A stretch of 64,000 nucleotides of DNA from Curvibacter gracilis ATCC BAA-807. GTDB lineage: Bacteria; Pseudomonadota; Gammaproteobacteria; Burkholderiales; Burkholderiaceae_C. This document shows, in pieces, positions 23,752 to 35,588 of this stretch. Made by a program: the position numbers and the translations under genes. The DNA lies in assembly GCF_000518645.1 (NCBI RefSeq), contig NZ_JADZ01000016.1, positions 1-64,000 of the forward strand, written 5' to 3'. How positions within the stretch are numbered: position 1 is the stretch's first letter; every line of letters begins with the position of its first letter. Under the pieces are notes generated by a model. The model did no database searches and was not told the DNA's origin. It saw only the letters and a program-made list of their open reading frames with translations.

Positions 23752-25812
23752 ATGTACGCACTGTTTGATGAAGCCGGCAAATTTCAGGCCGGACGCATTC
23801 TGTCGGAAGCCGATAGCTCCCTGCAGGTGGAACTGGAATCGGGTAAGCGGGTCAAGGTCAAGGCCGCCAACCTGCTGCTCAAATTTGAAAAGCCCGCCCC
23901 GTCCGAGCTGATCGCCCAGGCCCAGGCCGCGGCCGAAGGCATCGAGCTGGAGCTGGCCTGGGAATTCGCGCCCGAAGAAGACTTCGGCTTTGCCGAGCTG
24001 GCCCGCGACTATTTCAGCGAACAAGCCACCCTGGTGCAGCAGACCGCGGCCCTGTTCCGCCTGCACGAGGCCCCGCACTATTTCCGCCGCGCCGGCAAGG
24101 GCCGCTACAAAAAGGCCCCGGCCGAGATCGTGCAGCAGGCGCTGGCCGCCATCGAAAAGAAGAAGCTGCTGCTGCAGCAGATCGCCGACTGGGCCGCCGA
24201 ACTGGGCCGGGGCGAATGCCCGCAGCCGATCCGCGACCAGCTCTACAAGATCCTGTTCCGCCCCGACAAGAACGCGCCTGAGTACAAGGCGGTGGTCGAG
24301 GCCTCGCGCGCCACCCAGACGGCCCCGCTGGACCTGCTGCGCCAGGCCGGCGCCATCGATTCGGCCTACCAGTTCCACTGGAAGCGCTTTCTGTTCGACA
24401 ACTTCCCCAAGGGCACGGGGTTCCCGGCCCTGCAGGCCCCCGACATCACCGACGAGCTGCCGCTGGCGAATGTGCAGGCCTACTCGATCGACGACTCGCA
24501 GACCACCGAAATCGACGATGCGCTGTCGGTTCAGGGCCTGGGCAGCGGCACGGTGACCCTGGGCGTGCACATCGCGGCGCCCGGCCTGGCCCTGCAGACC
24601 GGCACCCCGATCGACCAGGTGGCCCGCAACCGCCTGTCCACCGTCTACATGCCGGGCTACAAGATCACCATGCTGCCCGACGAGGTGGTGCAGCGCTACA
24701 CCCTGGCCGAAGGCCGCGCCTGCCCGGCGGTGTCGCTGTACGTGAGCTTTGACGAGGCCAGCCTGGAGATCCAGGCCAGCGAAACCAGGCTCGAACGCGT
24801 GCCCATCGCCGCCAACCTGCGCCACGACCAGCTCGACAAGGTGGTCACCGAGGCCTGGATGGAGAGCGACAACCCGGGCCAGACCGAACTGCCCGGCGGC
24901 ATGACGCACGCCACCATGGCTTTTCTGTGGCGCCTGGCCAAGACCCTGAAGGCCCGCCGTGAGGTGGTGCGCGGCAAGCCCGAAACCTTCAACCGGCCCG
25001 ATTACAACTTCCGCCTGGTCGGCAACGACGGCGCCGAACCCACCGGGCAGGAGACCGTGCAGATCAGCGTGCGCCAGCGCGGCGCCCCGCTCGACCTGAT
25101 CGTGGCCGAGGCCATGATCCTGGCCAACAGCCACTGGGGCCTGTGGCTGGCCGAGTGCGGCGTGCCCGGCATCTACCGCAGCCAGGCCAGCCTGGCGCCG
25201 GGCGTGAAGGTGCGCATGGGCACCAAGGCCCAGCCGCACGCGGGCATCGGGGTCAAGGCCTATGCCTGGAGCACCTCGCCCCTGCGCCGCTACACCGACC
25301 TGGTCAACCAGTGGCAGATCATTGCCTGCGCCCGCCACGGCAAGACGGCGGCCCTGGCGGCCCCCTTCAAGCCCAAGGATGCCGAGCTGTTCTCGATCAT
25401 CAGCGGCTTCGATGCAGCCTACAGCGCCTACAACGGCTACCAGGCCGGCATGGAGCGCTTCTGGACGCTGAAGTACGTGCAGCAGAACGCCATCACCGAG
25501 CTGACGGCCGCCGTCTTCAAGGAAGGCCCCAATGGCAGCGTGCTGGTGCGCGCCGACGACCTGCCCCTGGTGCTGGCGGCCCACGGCATGAGCAGCCTGC
25601 CGCGCGGCGCCCGGGTGCGGGTGAAGCTGGGTGAGATCGACGAGATCGCGCTCGACCTCAGCGGCACCATCGTGGAGCGGCTCGATGCCGAGCTGCCGCT
25701 GGACGGCGCCGACGAGGACGAGGGCGACGACGAGCCGGTGGCCGGCCCGATCGCGATCGCCGTGGACGTGAACGAAGCAGAGCCCGCTGCGGGCGAAGCG
25801 AGCGCCGCCTGA
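23752..25812 (+). CDS. rnb: RNase II/R-family 3'-5' exoribonuclease
   Basis: 686 residues with a central RNB catalytic domain. The catalytic aspartate cluster is SIDDSQTTEIDDA (residues 245-257) and the family's late motif is AYAWSTSPLRRYTDLVNQWQI. The N-terminal part is not a clear cold-shock domain, and the end carries a short acidic tail after an S1-like region (RVRVKLGEIDEIALDLSGTIVER). Length fits RNase II (644) better than RNase R (about 810). It degrades single-stranded RNA processively. It sits directly before a tonB-like gene. Confidence 0.9.
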   Translation: MYALFDEAGKFQAGRILSEADSSLQVELESGKRVKVKAANLLLKFEKPAPSELIAQAQAAAEGIELELAWEFAPEEDFGFAELARDYFSEQATLVQQTAALFRLHEAPHYFRRAGKGRYKKAPAEIVQQALAAIEKKKLLLQQIADWAAELGRGECPQPIRDQLYKILFRPDKNAPEYKAVVEASRATQTAPLDLLRQAGAIDSAYQFHWKRFLFDNFPKGTGFPALQAPDITDELPLANVQAYSIDDSQTTEIDDALSVQGLGSGTVTLGVHIAAPGLALQTGTPIDQVARNRLSTVYMPGYKITMLPDEVVQRYTLAEGRACPAVSLYVSFDEASLEIQASETRLERVPIAANLRHDQLDKVVTEAWMESDNPGQTELPGGMTHATMAFLWRLAKTLKARREVVRGKPETFNRPDYNFRLVGNDGAEPTGQETVQISVRQRGAPLDLIVAEAMILANSHWGLWLAECGVPGIYRSQASLAPGVKVRMGTKAQPHAGIGVKAYAWSTSPLRRYTDLVNQWQIIACARHGKTAALAAPFKPKDAELFSIISGFDAAYSAYNGYQAGMERFWTLKYVQQNAITELTAAVFKEGPNGSVLVRADDLPLVLAAHGMSSLPRGARVRVKLGEIDEIALDLSGTIVERLDAELPLDGADEDEGDDEPVAGPIAIAVDVNEAEPAAGEASAA

Positions 25813-25838
25813 ATCCCTGATCCAGCCCCGCCCGAGCC

Positions 25839-26699
25839 GTGCGCGCCCTCGCCTTCCTGCACCACCTCAGCACCCTGCAGATCACGCTGGCCGTGTCGGC
25901 GCTGGTGCATGCCGGCCTGCTGACGCTGCGCATCGTCGACCCCGAGTCCTTCAACCGGGTGTTCCAGGACACCCCGCTGGAGGTGATTCTGGTGAACGCC
26001 AAGTCGGATGCCCGGGCCGAGCGGCCCACGGCCATCGCCCAGGCCAACCTGGCCGGCGGGGGCGAGGCCAGCCGGGGCCGAGCCACCTCGCCCTTGCCGA
26101 GCTCGGCGCTCAGCAGCGTGGGCGACACCCTTGAAGAAAGCCAGCGCCAGCTGGCCGCGCTGGAGCAACTGCAGGCCCGCATGCTGACCAGCGTGCACCA
26201 GCAGCTTGCCAGCCTGCCCCGGCCGGACCCGAACCGCAGCACCCTGACGCCCCAGGAGCAGGCCCAGGAAGAAAAACGCCGCCAGTTGCTCAAGCTGCTG
26301 GCCGAGATCGAGCGGCGCATCAATGAAGAGAATGCGCGCCCCAAGAAGCGCTACATCAGCCCGGCCACCCGCGAAGAGGTGTACGCCACCTACTACGACC
26401 AGCTGCGCCACAAGGTGGAAGACAAGGGCACCGAGAACTTCCCCGAAAAAGACGGCAAGAAGCTGTACGGCGAACTCACCATGACGCTGACCATCAACGC
26501 CAGCGGCCGCCTGCTGTCCACCGAGATCGTGCAAAGCTCGGGCAACCGCACCCTGGACCGCCGTGCCGAGGCCATTGCCCGCTCGGCCGAGCCTTTTGGC
26601 AACTTCAGCCCGGCGATGCGACGCCAGGCCGACCAGATCGTGGTGGTGTCGCGCTTTCGCTTCACCCGCGACGAAACCCTGGAAGCCAACGTCCGATAA
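25839..26699 (+). CDS. TonB-like energy transducer (TonB C-terminal domain)
   Basis: 286 residues from a GTG. One N-terminal membrane segment (about 12-31, ITLAVSALVHAGLLTLRIV), a periplasmic coiled-coil/charged middle (LEESQRQLAALEQLQARM ... RRQLLKLLAEIERRINEE) and a C-terminal TonB fold (about 205-280, LYGELTMTLTINASGRLLSTEIVQSSG). TonB proteins pass proton-motive force to outer-membrane receptors. There is no Pro-rich spacer and no ExbB/ExbD or receptor gene alongside, so it may be a TonB-domain protein with another job. aroE begins 49 bp downstream. Confidence 0.82.
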   Translation: MRALAFLHHLSTLQITLAVSALVHAGLLTLRIVDPESFNRVFQDTPLEVILVNAKSDARAERPTAIAQANLAGGGEASRGRATSPLPSSALSSVGDTLEESQRQLAALEQLQARMLTSVHQQLASLPRPDPNRSTLTPQEQAQEEKRRQLLKLLAEIERRINEENARPKKRYISPATREEVYATYYDQLRHKVEDKGTENFPEKDGKKLYGELTMTLTINASGRLLSTEIVQSSGNRTLDRRAEAIARSAEPFGNFSPAMRRQADQIVVVSRFRFTRDETLEANVR

Positions 26700-26748
26700 T
26701 CCCGCACCGAGACAAAACCCGCCTGGGCCCCAGGCACCCGCCATCCCT

Positions 26749-27579
26749 ATGAGCCAAGATCATTACTGCGTGTTGGGCAACCCGGTTGAACACAGCCGCT
26801 CGCCCTGGATCCACACCCGTTTTGCCGAGCTGACCGGCCAGAGCCTGCACTACGGGCGCCAGCTCGTCGAGCTCGACAAGTTCCACGAGACCCTGCACCG
26901 CCTGCAGCTCGAAGGCTGCAAAGGCTGCAACGTGACCGTGCCCTTCAAGTTCGAGGCGGCCCAGGCGGCCAAGGTGCTGAGCCCGCGGGCCGCGCTGGCC
27001 GGTGCGGCCAATGTGCTGAGCCTGCGCGCCGATGGGCTGTATGCCGACAACAGCGACGGCATCGGCCTGGTCAACGACCTGCAGAACAACGCCGGCGTGC
27101 CGCTGCGGGGCAAGGCGCTGTTGCTGATCGGCGCCGGCGGTGCCGCGGCCGGGGTGCTGGGGCCTTTGCTGGAGGCGGGCCCGGCCCGCCTGACCGTGGT
27201 CAACCGCACCCACGACAAGGCCACGGCCCTGGTGGCCCGCCACCAGGCGCTGGCGCAGAGCCATGGCGTGGCGCTGGATGCGCCGGCGCTGGAGGCCCTG
27301 CAGGGCAGCTTCGACGTGGTGATCAATGCCACCGCCAGCAGCCTGAGCGGCGCCGGGGTGCCCGTGCCGGCCAGCGTGCTGCGCCCGGGCAGCCTGGCCC
27401 TGGACATGATGTACGGGCCGGCCGCCCAGGGCTTTCTCGACTGGGCACAGGCCCACGGGGCCCAGGGCCGCGACGGCCTGGGCATGCTGGTGGAACAGGC
27501 GGCCGAGGCCTTTGCGCTGTGGCGCGGTGTGCGCCCGCCCTCGGCCCAGGTGCTGGCCGAACTGCGCCAGCAACTCTGA
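26749..27579 (+). CDS. aroE: Shikimate dehydrogenase
   Basis: 276 residues. The substrate-site motifs are NPVEHSRSPWIHTRFA, CNVTVPFK (catalytic Lys) and DNSDGIGLVNDL (catalytic Asp; most family members read NTDG). The NADP fold has GAGGAAAGVLGPLL, then VVNRTHDKA, and the C-terminal motif is GLGMLVEQAAEAFALWRG. It reduces 3-dehydroshikimate to shikimate. The ATG at 26749 is the family start. mtgA follows after 16 bp, the common aroE-mtgA arrangement of Burkholderiales. Confidence 0.96.
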   Translation: MSQDHYCVLGNPVEHSRSPWIHTRFAELTGQSLHYGRQLVELDKFHETLHRLQLEGCKGCNVTVPFKFEAAQAAKVLSPRAALAGAANVLSLRADGLYADNSDGIGLVNDLQNNAGVPLRGKALLLIGAGGAAAGVLGPLLEAGPARLTVVNRTHDKATALVARHQALAQSHGVALDAPALEALQGSFDVVINATASSLSGAGVPVPASVLRPGSLALDMMYGPAAQGFLDWAQAHGAQGRDGLGMLVEQAAEAFALWRGVRPPSAQVLAELRQQL

Positions 27580-27595
27580 GCCGGACCGCCAGGCC

Positions 27596-28327
27596 ATGAA
27601 AGCCCTGCTGCGCTGGAGCGCCTGTCTGTTGCTGGCCTGGCTGGCACTGGAGCTGTTCTTTGTGCTGCGGGTGGCCAGCCTGACCGTGCTGGACCCGGCC
27701 TCGACCGCATTCCAGCGCTCCGAGGCGGTGCGCATCCAGCGCGAGACCGGGCACCTGCGCTGGCAGCAGCAATGGGTGCCCTACGGCCAGATTTCGGATC
27801 ACCTCAAGCGGGCGGTGATTGCCTCCGAGGATGACGGCTTCACCCAGCACGATGGCGTGGACTGGGAGGCCATCCAGAAGGCCTGGAAACGCAACGCCCA
27901 GGCCGAGGCCCGCGTGCAGGGCCTGCGCCCCGGCAACGGCAGCAAGACCCGCTCACCCAAGGTGGTGGGCGGCTCCACCATCACCCAGCAACTGGCCAAG
28001 AACCTGCTGCTCTCGGGCGAACGCACGCTGCCGCGCAAGGCCCAGGAGCTGGTGCTGACGCTGCTGCTGGAGGCCTTTCTGAGCAAGCAGCGCATCCTGG
28101 AGGTCTACCTCAACAGCGTGGAATGGGGTGAGGGGGTGTTTGGCGCCGAGGCGGCCGCCCAGCACTACTTCCGCAAGCCGGCGGCCCGCTTGAACGCCGC
28201 CGAGGCGGCCCGGCTGGCCGTGATGCTGCCGCGGCCCAAATACTTCGAACAACTGCCCAACTCGCCCTACCTGGCCAGCCGCAGCAGCGTGATCCAGGCC
28301 CGCATGGGCAACTCGATCCTGCCCTGA
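27596..28327 (+). CDS. mtgA: Monofunctional biosynthetic peptidoglycan transglycosylase
   Basis: 243 residues. One N-terminal membrane anchor (about 8-26) and a GT51 domain with the catalytic glutamate in AVIASEDDGFTQHDGVDWEAI, then GGSTITQQLAKNLLLS, RKAQELVLTLLLE and LEVYLNSVEWGEGVFGAEAAAQHYF. It polymerises lipid II and has no transpeptidase part, as expected for MtgA (E. coli 242). Its start lies 16 bp after aroE, so the two are probably co-transcribed. Confidence 0.96.
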   Translation: MKALLRWSACLLLAWLALELFFVLRVASLTVLDPASTAFQRSEAVRIQRETGHLRWQQQWVPYGQISDHLKRAVIASEDDGFTQHDGVDWEAIQKAWKRNAQAEARVQGLRPGNGSKTRSPKVVGGSTITQQLAKNLLLSGERTLPRKAQELVLTLLLEAFLSKQRILEVYLNSVEWGEGVFGAEAAAQHYFRKPAARLNAAEAARLAVMLPRPKYFEQLPNSPYLASRSSVIQARMGNSILP

Positions 28328-28336
28328 AGGGGGCGC

Positions 28337-28957
28337 TCACAACATGGTCTGGCCCGTGGGCGGCTCGCCGCGCAGCCTGCGCTCGCGGCGTTCGAGGTTG
28401 CGGCGCCAACGCTCGATGCCCAGCACCAGGCGCCGCGCCGCATAGCGCAGGCTCACCCCGGCCGCATCGATCAAGGCCCCCCGACGCAGCGCCAAGCCGA
28501 GGTCATGGCGCCACATGGCCTTGCACACCGCACTGAGAAAGCTGAGGGGCAGGCGCCCCCGCCGATGCAGGGCCACACGGGCGTAGGTGGGCAGGAACAG
28601 GCTGGCCGGGTATTCACGGCGATCGACGAACTGTTCGGGATACAAGCCGATCGGCTGCAGCAACCGACCGGCCGGGTCGAACTGCACACTGCTCAGGTCC
28701 AGGGCCTGTGCATCGTCAAAACGCACGGCCCAGTGGTCCACGAAATCGTCTTCGCCCACCACCCGCCAGCGCAGCAGGGTGACGGCCAAGCCCCGCTTGT
28801 GGGCGTCCAGCGCCAGATCCAATGAGCATGAGAAGCAGCGCCCGCGCGCATGCACCGCCGAGCGCAGGCGGTGACGGGCAGCCAGACGCAGCAGCAGGCG
28901 TTGCTGCGGCGTGACCTGGCCCGCGTCAGCGCGCGCACGCGCTGCTCTCAAGTTCAT
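28337..28957 (-). CDS. Uncharacterised conserved-type protein
   Basis: 206 residues, basic, with no signal peptide or membrane segment. I do not recognise a domain. A cysteine pair (GRCFSCSLDLALDAHKRG, near residue 42) and several tryptophans in the middle (LLRWRVVGEDDFVDHWAVRFDD) could be structural or metal-related, but this is unsupported. The C-terminus is strongly Arg-rich (IERWRRNLERRERRLRG). Codon use matches neighbours. It is convergent with mtgA (9 bp) and diverges from ruvC, so it is a single-gene unit. Confidence 0.6.
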   Translation of the reverse strand: MNLRAARARADAGQVTPQQRLLLRLAARHRLRSAVHARGRCFSCSLDLALDAHKRGLAVTLLRWRVVGEDDFVDHWAVRFDDAQALDLSSVQFDPAGRLLQPIGLYPEQFVDRREYPASLFLPTYARVALHRRGRLPLSFLSAVCKAMWRHDLGLALRRGALIDAAGVSLRYAARRLVLGIERWRRNLERRERRLRGEPPTGQTML

Positions 28958-29088
28958 GAAGGGTGCCTCATCAGAAATTCGATCTCGATTGTAAATCTGT
29001 GATCGAACCGCCCCCGCGAGCCTGTGTCAGCGCTTGGCAAAGCGCGGCCGGCCAAGGCCTGGGTGAGACCCTCTACACTGGCGGCCTC

Positions 29089-29640
29089 ATGAGAATTCTT
29101 GGCATCGACCCCGGTCTGCAGACCACCGGCTTTGGCGTGATCGACGTGCAGGGCTCACAACTGGGCTACGTGGCCAGCGGCACCATCAAGACCACCCATC
29201 TGGCCCTGGGCGACCTGCCCGGGCGGCTGAAGGTGCTGTACGACGGCATCCGTGAGGTGAGTGCCCGCTACCAGCCCGAGGTGGCCACGGTGGAGATCAT
29301 CTTTGTCAACGTCAACCCCCAGTCGACCCTGCTGCTGGGCCAGGCCCGGGGCGCCTGTGTGACGGCCCTGGTGTCCTGCGACCTGCCGGTGGCCGAATAC
29401 ACCGCCTTGCAGATGAAAAAAGCGGTGGTCGGTCATGGACGGGCCGCCAAGTCGCAGGTGCAGGAGATGGTGCGGCGTCTGCTGCGCCTGCCCGGCTTGC
29501 CGGGCACCGATGCCGCCGACGCCCTGGGCATGGCCATCACCCACGCCCATGCCGGCCAGGCCATGAGCCGGCTGACCGAGGCCGGCGGCACCCTGCAGCG
29601 CAAGACCCACGCGATGTACAAAAGCGGACGCAGCTACTGA
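29089..29640 (+). CDS. ruvC: Crossover junction endodeoxyribonuclease RuvC
   Basis: 183 residues. Acidic catalytic residues are visible in [31 protein letters not shown] (E. coli VEQVF position) and [12 protein letters not shown] near the end; [14 protein letters not shown] is typical. It resolves Holliday junctions symmetrically with RuvAB. The ATG at 29089 fits the family N-terminus. ruvA and ruvB are not adjacent; the next gene is an unrelated short protein. Confidence 0.96.
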   Translation: MRILGIDPGLQTTGFGVIDVQGSQLGYVASGTIKTTHLALGDLPGRLKVLYDGIREVSARYQPEVATVEIIFVNVNPQSTLLLGQARGACVTALVSCDLPVAEYTALQMKKAVVGHGRAAKSQVQEMVRRLLRLPGLPGTDAADALGMAITHAHAGQAMSRLTEAGGTLQRKTHAMYKSGRSY

Positions 29641-29774
29641 GGCCCAGAACCGGGACGCAAATTGAGGGGGCATTGGCCGTCTGCTCGACGGTTTTGACAG
29701 GCCCACGTGGGTTACGCTCGACCTACCGCTGGCAGGGATCCTCTTGCCGGCCGGCACTGGCCCCCCTATCACCC

Positions 29775-30086
29775 ATGTTCTCCACTCTTGACGAGGCTTT
29801 CGAGCTGCCTGCGGCAGAAGCAGCCCCCCCTTCCCTTGCCCAGGTGAGCCCGGCGGCTGGCGCCGCCGCGGCGGCCATTCCAGTACCGCCGGTGACCTAC
29901 CGGCTGGCCCTTTACAAGCCGGGCAGCAGCGTGGAATGGCAAGGCCGCGACATGACCGTCAGCCACGTGCTGCTGCGGCGTGGCCGCCTGATGGTGTACC
30001 TGCAGGGCCACACCGAACCGGTGGAGCCCGAAACCCTCACCATGCCGCTGACACGGCTCGTCCTGCAGCGCACCGCAGAACGTTGA
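29775..30086 (+). CDS. Short uncharacterised protein
   Basis: 103 residues, cytoplasmic by appearance. The first third is low-complexity Ala/Pro (EAAPPSLAQVSPAAGAAAA); the rest forms a compact domain, YRLALYKPGSSVEWQGRDMTVSHV and LRRGRLMVYLQGHTEPVEPE, that looks like a small beta-barrel. No family recognised. The frame is open 34 codons further upstream, but the ATG used here follows a plausible untranslated region. It is convergent with thiC (36 bp apart) and may be co-transcribed with ruvC, 134 bp upstream. Confidence 0.55.
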   Translation: MFSTLDEAFELPAAEAAPPSLAQVSPAAGAAAAAIPVPPVTYRLALYKPGSSVEWQGRDMTVSHVLLRRGRLMVYLQGHTEPVEPETLTMPLTRLVLQRTAER

Positions 30087-30122
30087 GCGCCGGCCGCTCC
30101 CGGCCGGCGTGGGCCGGGGTGC

Positions 30123-32215
<2,093 letters not shown>

Positions 32216-32221
32216 GCGCGA

Positions 32222-32251
32222 AGTATACGCGGCGCTGAAGGTCGACGTCAG
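32222..32251 (-). promoter_or_regulatory. Sigma-70-type promoter of the thiC leader
   Basis: Minus strand: CTGACG (32246-32251), 18 bp, TATACT (32222-32227). Transcription would start about 7 bases on, near 32215, exactly at the beginning of the TPP riboswitch. The -35 overlaps the stop codon of the small membrane-protein gene at 32248. Confidence 0.65.
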
Positions 32252-32424
32252 GCCAGTCGTTCGAGAATCAGCACCGCAAAGAAGACAAAGGCCGCGATCA
32301 GCGTCCACTTGAGCACGGTCCAGCCCCAACGCTTGAAGCGGGGCTGACCGGTGCCGGCGTAAAAGGCGAAGCACACCGCCGCGCCCAGCAAGAACATCAG
32401 CACCAACCAGCGAAACAGCAGCAT
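32248..32424 (-). CDS. Small two-span membrane protein
   Basis: 58 residues from ATG to TGA. Two hydrophobic segments (about 6-22, VLMFLLGAAVCFAFYA, and 40-54, LIAAFVFFAVLIL) flank a basic loop (QPRFKRWGWTVLKW). It lies 24 bp after the lpxC stop on the same strand, so it is probably read with lpxC. No function is known to me. Support comes from clean membrane topology, position, and GC-ending codons like neighbouring genes; there is only a weak ribosome site (AGGCC). Its 3' end overlaps the thiC promoter. Confidence 0.68.
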   Translation of the reverse strand: MLLFRWLVLMFLLGAAVCFAFYAGTGQPRFKRWGWTVLKWTLIAAFVFFAVLILERLA

Positions 32425-32448
32425 GGGTGAGGCCTGAAGATGCAGGGC

Positions 32449-33372
32449 CTACCAGGCGCGGGCGGGTTGGGCGAAACCGGCGGGGGCCTGGCGCTCGTCC
32501 TCGAAGGTGACCATGTCCCAGCACTCCGGGTGGGCCAGCAGTTCGCGCAGCAGCCGGTTGTTCATGGCATGGCCCGAGCGGAAGGCGGTGTACTCGGCCA
32601 GCAGGGGTTTGCCGATCAGGTACAGATCGCCCATGGCGTCGAGGATCTTGTGCTTGACGAACTCGTCGTCGTAGCGCAGGCCATCGCTGTTGAGCACCTT
32701 GTAGTCGTCCATCACGATGGCGTTGTCCAGCCCGCCGCCCAGGGCCAGGCCATTGGAGCGCAGCATCTCGAAATCGCGCGTGAAGCCGAAGGTGCGGGCC
32801 CGTGCGATATCACGGCTGTAGTTGCCGCTGCCCAGGTCAAAGGCCACGTACTGGCCGGTGGAATCGACCGCGGGGTGACCGAAGTCGATCTCGAAATTGA
32901 GCTTGTAGCCGTGGTAAGGCGTCAGGCGGGCCCATTTGGTCTGGGCACCCTCGCCCTCGCGCACTTCCACCGGATGCTTGACGCGGATGAAGCGGCGCGG
33001 CGCCTTCTGCAACTCGATGCCGGCACTCTGCAGCAAAAACACGAAGGAGGCCGAAGAGCCGTCGAGGATGGGCACCTCTTCGGCGGTGATGTCCACGTAC
33101 AGGTTGTCGATGCCCAGGCCGGCGCAGGCCGACATCAGATGCTCCACCGTGTGCACCTTGGCCCCACCGGCCGAGATGGTGGAGGCCAGCCGGGTGTCGG
33201 TGACCGCCTGCGCGGTGATGGGGATGTCCACCGGCTCGGGCAGATCAATGCGGCGAAAGACGATGCCGGTGTCAGGCTGTGCAGGCCTCAGGGTCAGTTC
33301 GACCCGTTGCCCGCTGTGCAGGCCGACGCCCACGGCGCGGGTCAGGGTCTTGAGGGTTCGTTGCTGCAGCAT
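32449..33372 (-). CDS. lpxC: UDP-3-O-acyl-N-acetylglucosamine deacetylase
   Basis: 307 residues (E. coli 305). Zinc ligands and catalytic residues are in [13 protein letters not shown] and [15 protein letters not shown], with [14 protein letters not shown] providing the general-acid histidine. N-terminal [18 protein letters not shown] is typical. It performs the committed step of lipid A synthesis. In E. coli lpxC directly follows ftsZ; here the two genes are on the same strand but 3.3 kb apart, separated by two genes on the opposite strand. Confidence 0.97.
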   Translation of the reverse strand: MLQQRTLKTLTRAVGVGLHSGQRVELTLRPAQPDTGIVFRRIDLPEPVDIPITAQAVTDTRLASTISAGGAKVHTVEHLMSACAGLGIDNLYVDITAEEVPILDGSSASFVFLLQSAGIELQKAPRRFIRVKHPVEVREGEGAQTKWARLTPYHGYKLNFEIDFGHPAVDSTGQYVAFDLGSGNYSRDIARARTFGFTRDFEMLRSNGLALGGGLDNAIVMDDYKVLNSDGLRYDDEFVKHKILDAMGDLYLIGKPLLAEYTAFRSGHAMNNRLLRELLAHPECWDMVTFEDERQAPAGFAQPARAW

Positions 33373-33682
33373 GGTGTCATTTTAAGGCGAGGCCGTGCCC
33401 CTCGGGGGCGACAGGGGCATCGGGCGCCCCGCGCCAGATCCAGCGCTGACGCCATCTGCGGACTCTGCGAAAAAGCCGCCCCGCAGCCCCGTGTTGGGTC
33501 GCACAACGAACACAGGTCAAGCCAACCCATGACCCAGATCATAGGGTCTTTACTTAATGGCCCGACCCGAGTCCCCAGCACCGGATGTCCCATTGAAAAT
33601 AAGTGGAAACAGTGTGTAAAGCACGCACGGCAGGCCGAAAGCCGCTGCCGACCCACCACCTCATTCTTCAGCCCTCTCCACC
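33373..33682. other. Divergent intergenic region between lpxC and the chemoreceptor
   Basis: 310 bp without a supported gene. It holds GACCC-N8-GGGTC (33531-33548), a perfect inverted repeat of 5-bp arms about 135 bp before the chemoreceptor ATG. The lower-GC stretch 33540-33625 is the likeliest place for the chemoreceptor promoter. A sigma-28-like TAAA ... GCCGAAAG pair was seen but its spacing (13) is wrong for that sigma factor. Confidence 0.4.
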
Positions 33683-35467
33683 ATGAACAAACTCAGTTTC
33701 AAAACCAAGATCCTGCTGCTGATGTCCATGGCCCTGCTGGCAATCGCCGTGCTGGCCATCGGCTCGCTGCTGCAGCAGCGGCGCATGATCATCGACGCCC
33801 GTCAGGAGCAGCTGACCACCGCCGTGCAAGGGGCCTACAGCATCGTGGCCGCCTACCAGGCCAAGGCGGCCAGCGGAGCCCTCTCGGTCGAGGACGCCCA
33901 GACCGCGGCCAAGAACGCACTGCGCGTGTCGCGCTACGGCGGCCCCGAAGGCAAGACAGAGTACTTCTACATCTGGACCCTGGACGGCAAGGGGGTGATG
34001 CACCCGATCAAGCCCGAATGGGAGGGCAAGGACATGGCCGGCCAGATCAAGGACGGTACCGGCACCGACATCATCAAGCTGCTGGCCGACGCCATCCGCG
34101 CCAGCAAGGACGGCCGCGCCTTCGTGCCCACCCAGTTCGCGCGACCGGGCCAGCAGACCCTGGTGCCCAAGACGCTGTATGCCATCCGCGTGGACGCCTG
34201 GAACTGGATGGTGGGCTCGGGCGTGTACACCGACGACGTCGATCAGATGGTGCGCGACACCCTGCTGTTCAACCTGGGCATCGTGGCGTTCGTGATCCTG
34301 GCCGTGGGCGGCATCGGCACGATGGTGTCGCGCTCGGTGATCCAGCAGATCGGTGGCGACCCGACCGTGGCCATCGCCGCCATGTCGGAAGTGGCCGAAG
34401 GCAATCTGGACGTGAAGATCCCGCCCTCGCCCGCCGGCTCGCTGCTCGACGTGCTGGAGCACATGGTGGTGTCACTGCGCCGGCTGGTGACCGAGGTGCG
34501 CTCGGCCACCGACAGCATCGCCACCGCCTCGAGCGAGATCGCCCAGGGCAACACCGACCTGTCGCAACGCACCGAACAGACCGCCAGCAACCTGCAGGCC
34601 GCGGCCGGCAGCATGGAAGAGCTGACCAGCACGGTGCAACAGACCTCGGACTCGGCCCAGACCGCCAACCAGATGGCCAACTCGGCCGCCGAAGTGGCGC
34701 AACGCGGTGGCCAGGTGGTGTCGGAGGTGGTGTCGACCATGGAAGAGATCAACACCAGCAGCAAGAAGATCTCCGACATCATCGGCGTGATCGACGGCAT
34801 CGCCTTCCAGACCAACATCCTGGCCCTGAACGCCGCGGTGGAGGCCGCCCGGGCCGGTGAGCAAGGCCGCGGCTTTGCCGTGGTGGCCGGTGAGGTGCGC
34901 AGCCTGGCCGGCCGCAGCGCCGAAGCGGCCAAGGAGATCAAGTCGCTGATCGGCGCCTCGGTCGAGAAGGTGGAAAGCGGCACCCGCCTGGTGGGCAATG
35001 CCGGCAACACCATGACCGAGATCGTGGCCAGCGTGCAGCGTGTGACCGACATCATCGGCGAGATCCGCGCCGCCACCTCGGAGCAAAGCCAGGGCATCGC
35101 CCAGGTGAACACCGCCGTCAACCAACTCGACCAGATGACACAGCAGAACTCGGCCCTGGTCGAGCAGTCGGCCGCCGCCGCCGACAGCCTGCGTGAGCAG
35201 GCCATGCGCCTGACCGAGGTGGTGGCCCGCTTCCGCGTGCATGGCAGCGAGGTCGCTGCGCCCCGCCCCCGGCCTGCACCGAGCACGCGCCCGGCCGCAC
35301 CCCGCCCCGCCCCGGCCCCCAGGGTGAGCGCCGCACCCGCCAAGGCCCTGCCCAGCACGGCCGCCAGCGCGCCGGCGCCTGCGCCAAGGTCAACGCCGGC
35401 CCCTGCCCCCCGCATCAGTGCTGCGGCACCGGCCCAGAGCTCCGAGGGCGATTGGGAGTCGTTCTGA
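33683..35467 (+). CDS. Methyl-accepting chemotaxis protein (single Cache sensor)
   Basis: 594 residues. Membrane segment 1 (about 10-30), a periplasmic single Cache domain (about 35-190, with [20 protein letters not shown] and [18 protein letters not shown]), membrane segment 2 (about 193-215), a HAMP region ([17 protein letters not shown]) and a long signalling coiled coil with the hairpin tip [21 protein letters not shown] Pro/Ala-rich tail ends in DWESF, the xWxxF type tether for CheR/CheB, so the receptor is probably adapted by methylation. Single Cache domains often bind small carboxylates; the ligand here is unknown. No che genes are adjacent. Confidence 0.94.
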   Translation: MNKLSFKTKILLLMSMALLAIAVLAIGSLLQQRRMIIDARQEQLTTAVQGAYSIVAAYQAKAASGALSVEDAQTAAKNALRVSRYGGPEGKTEYFYIWTLDGKGVMHPIKPEWEGKDMAGQIKDGTGTDIIKLLADAIRASKDGRAFVPTQFARPGQQTLVPKTLYAIRVDAWNWMVGSGVYTDDVDQMVRDTLLFNLGIVAFVILAVGGIGTMVSRSVIQQIGGDPTVAIAAMSEVAEGNLDVKIPPSPAGSLLDVLEHMVVSLRRLVTEVRSATDSIATASSEIAQGNTDLSQRTEQTASNLQAAAGSMEELTSTVQQTSDSAQTANQMANSAAEVAQRGGQVVSEVVSTMEEINTSSKKISDIIGVIDGIAFQTNILALNAAVEAARAGEQGRGFAVVAGEVRSLAGRSAEAAKEIKSLIGASVEKVESGTRLVGNAGNTMTEIVASVQRVTDIIGEIRAATSEQSQGIAQVNTAVNQLDQMTQQNSALVEQSAAAADSLREQAMRLTEVVARFRVHGSEVAAPRPRPAPSTRPAAPRPAPAPRVSAAPAKALPSTAASAPAPAPRSTPAPAPRISAAAPAQSSEGDWESF

Positions 35468-35588
35468 GCCGTTACCGGGGGCCGCGGCACCGCCGGTGCC
35501 TCCCGGGCCCACCATCCAGCCGGTGCGCGCCCGGCTGACCGCCCGGCCTTCCTAGAGTGGCTGCTTTCTGTGTCCAGGAGGCAGCACC

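Noticed and set aside
33617-33641. Sigma-28-like promoter (TAAA ... GCCGAAAG) before the chemoreceptor
   Set aside because: Only 13 bases separate the TAAA from the GCCG element, whereas the flagellar sigma factor needs about 15, and the -10 is imperfect.
35518-35536. Hairpin AGCCGG-N7-CCGGCT between the chemoreceptor and the esterase as a terminator
   Set aside because: No T-run follows; GC-rich symmetry of this size is common in the window.
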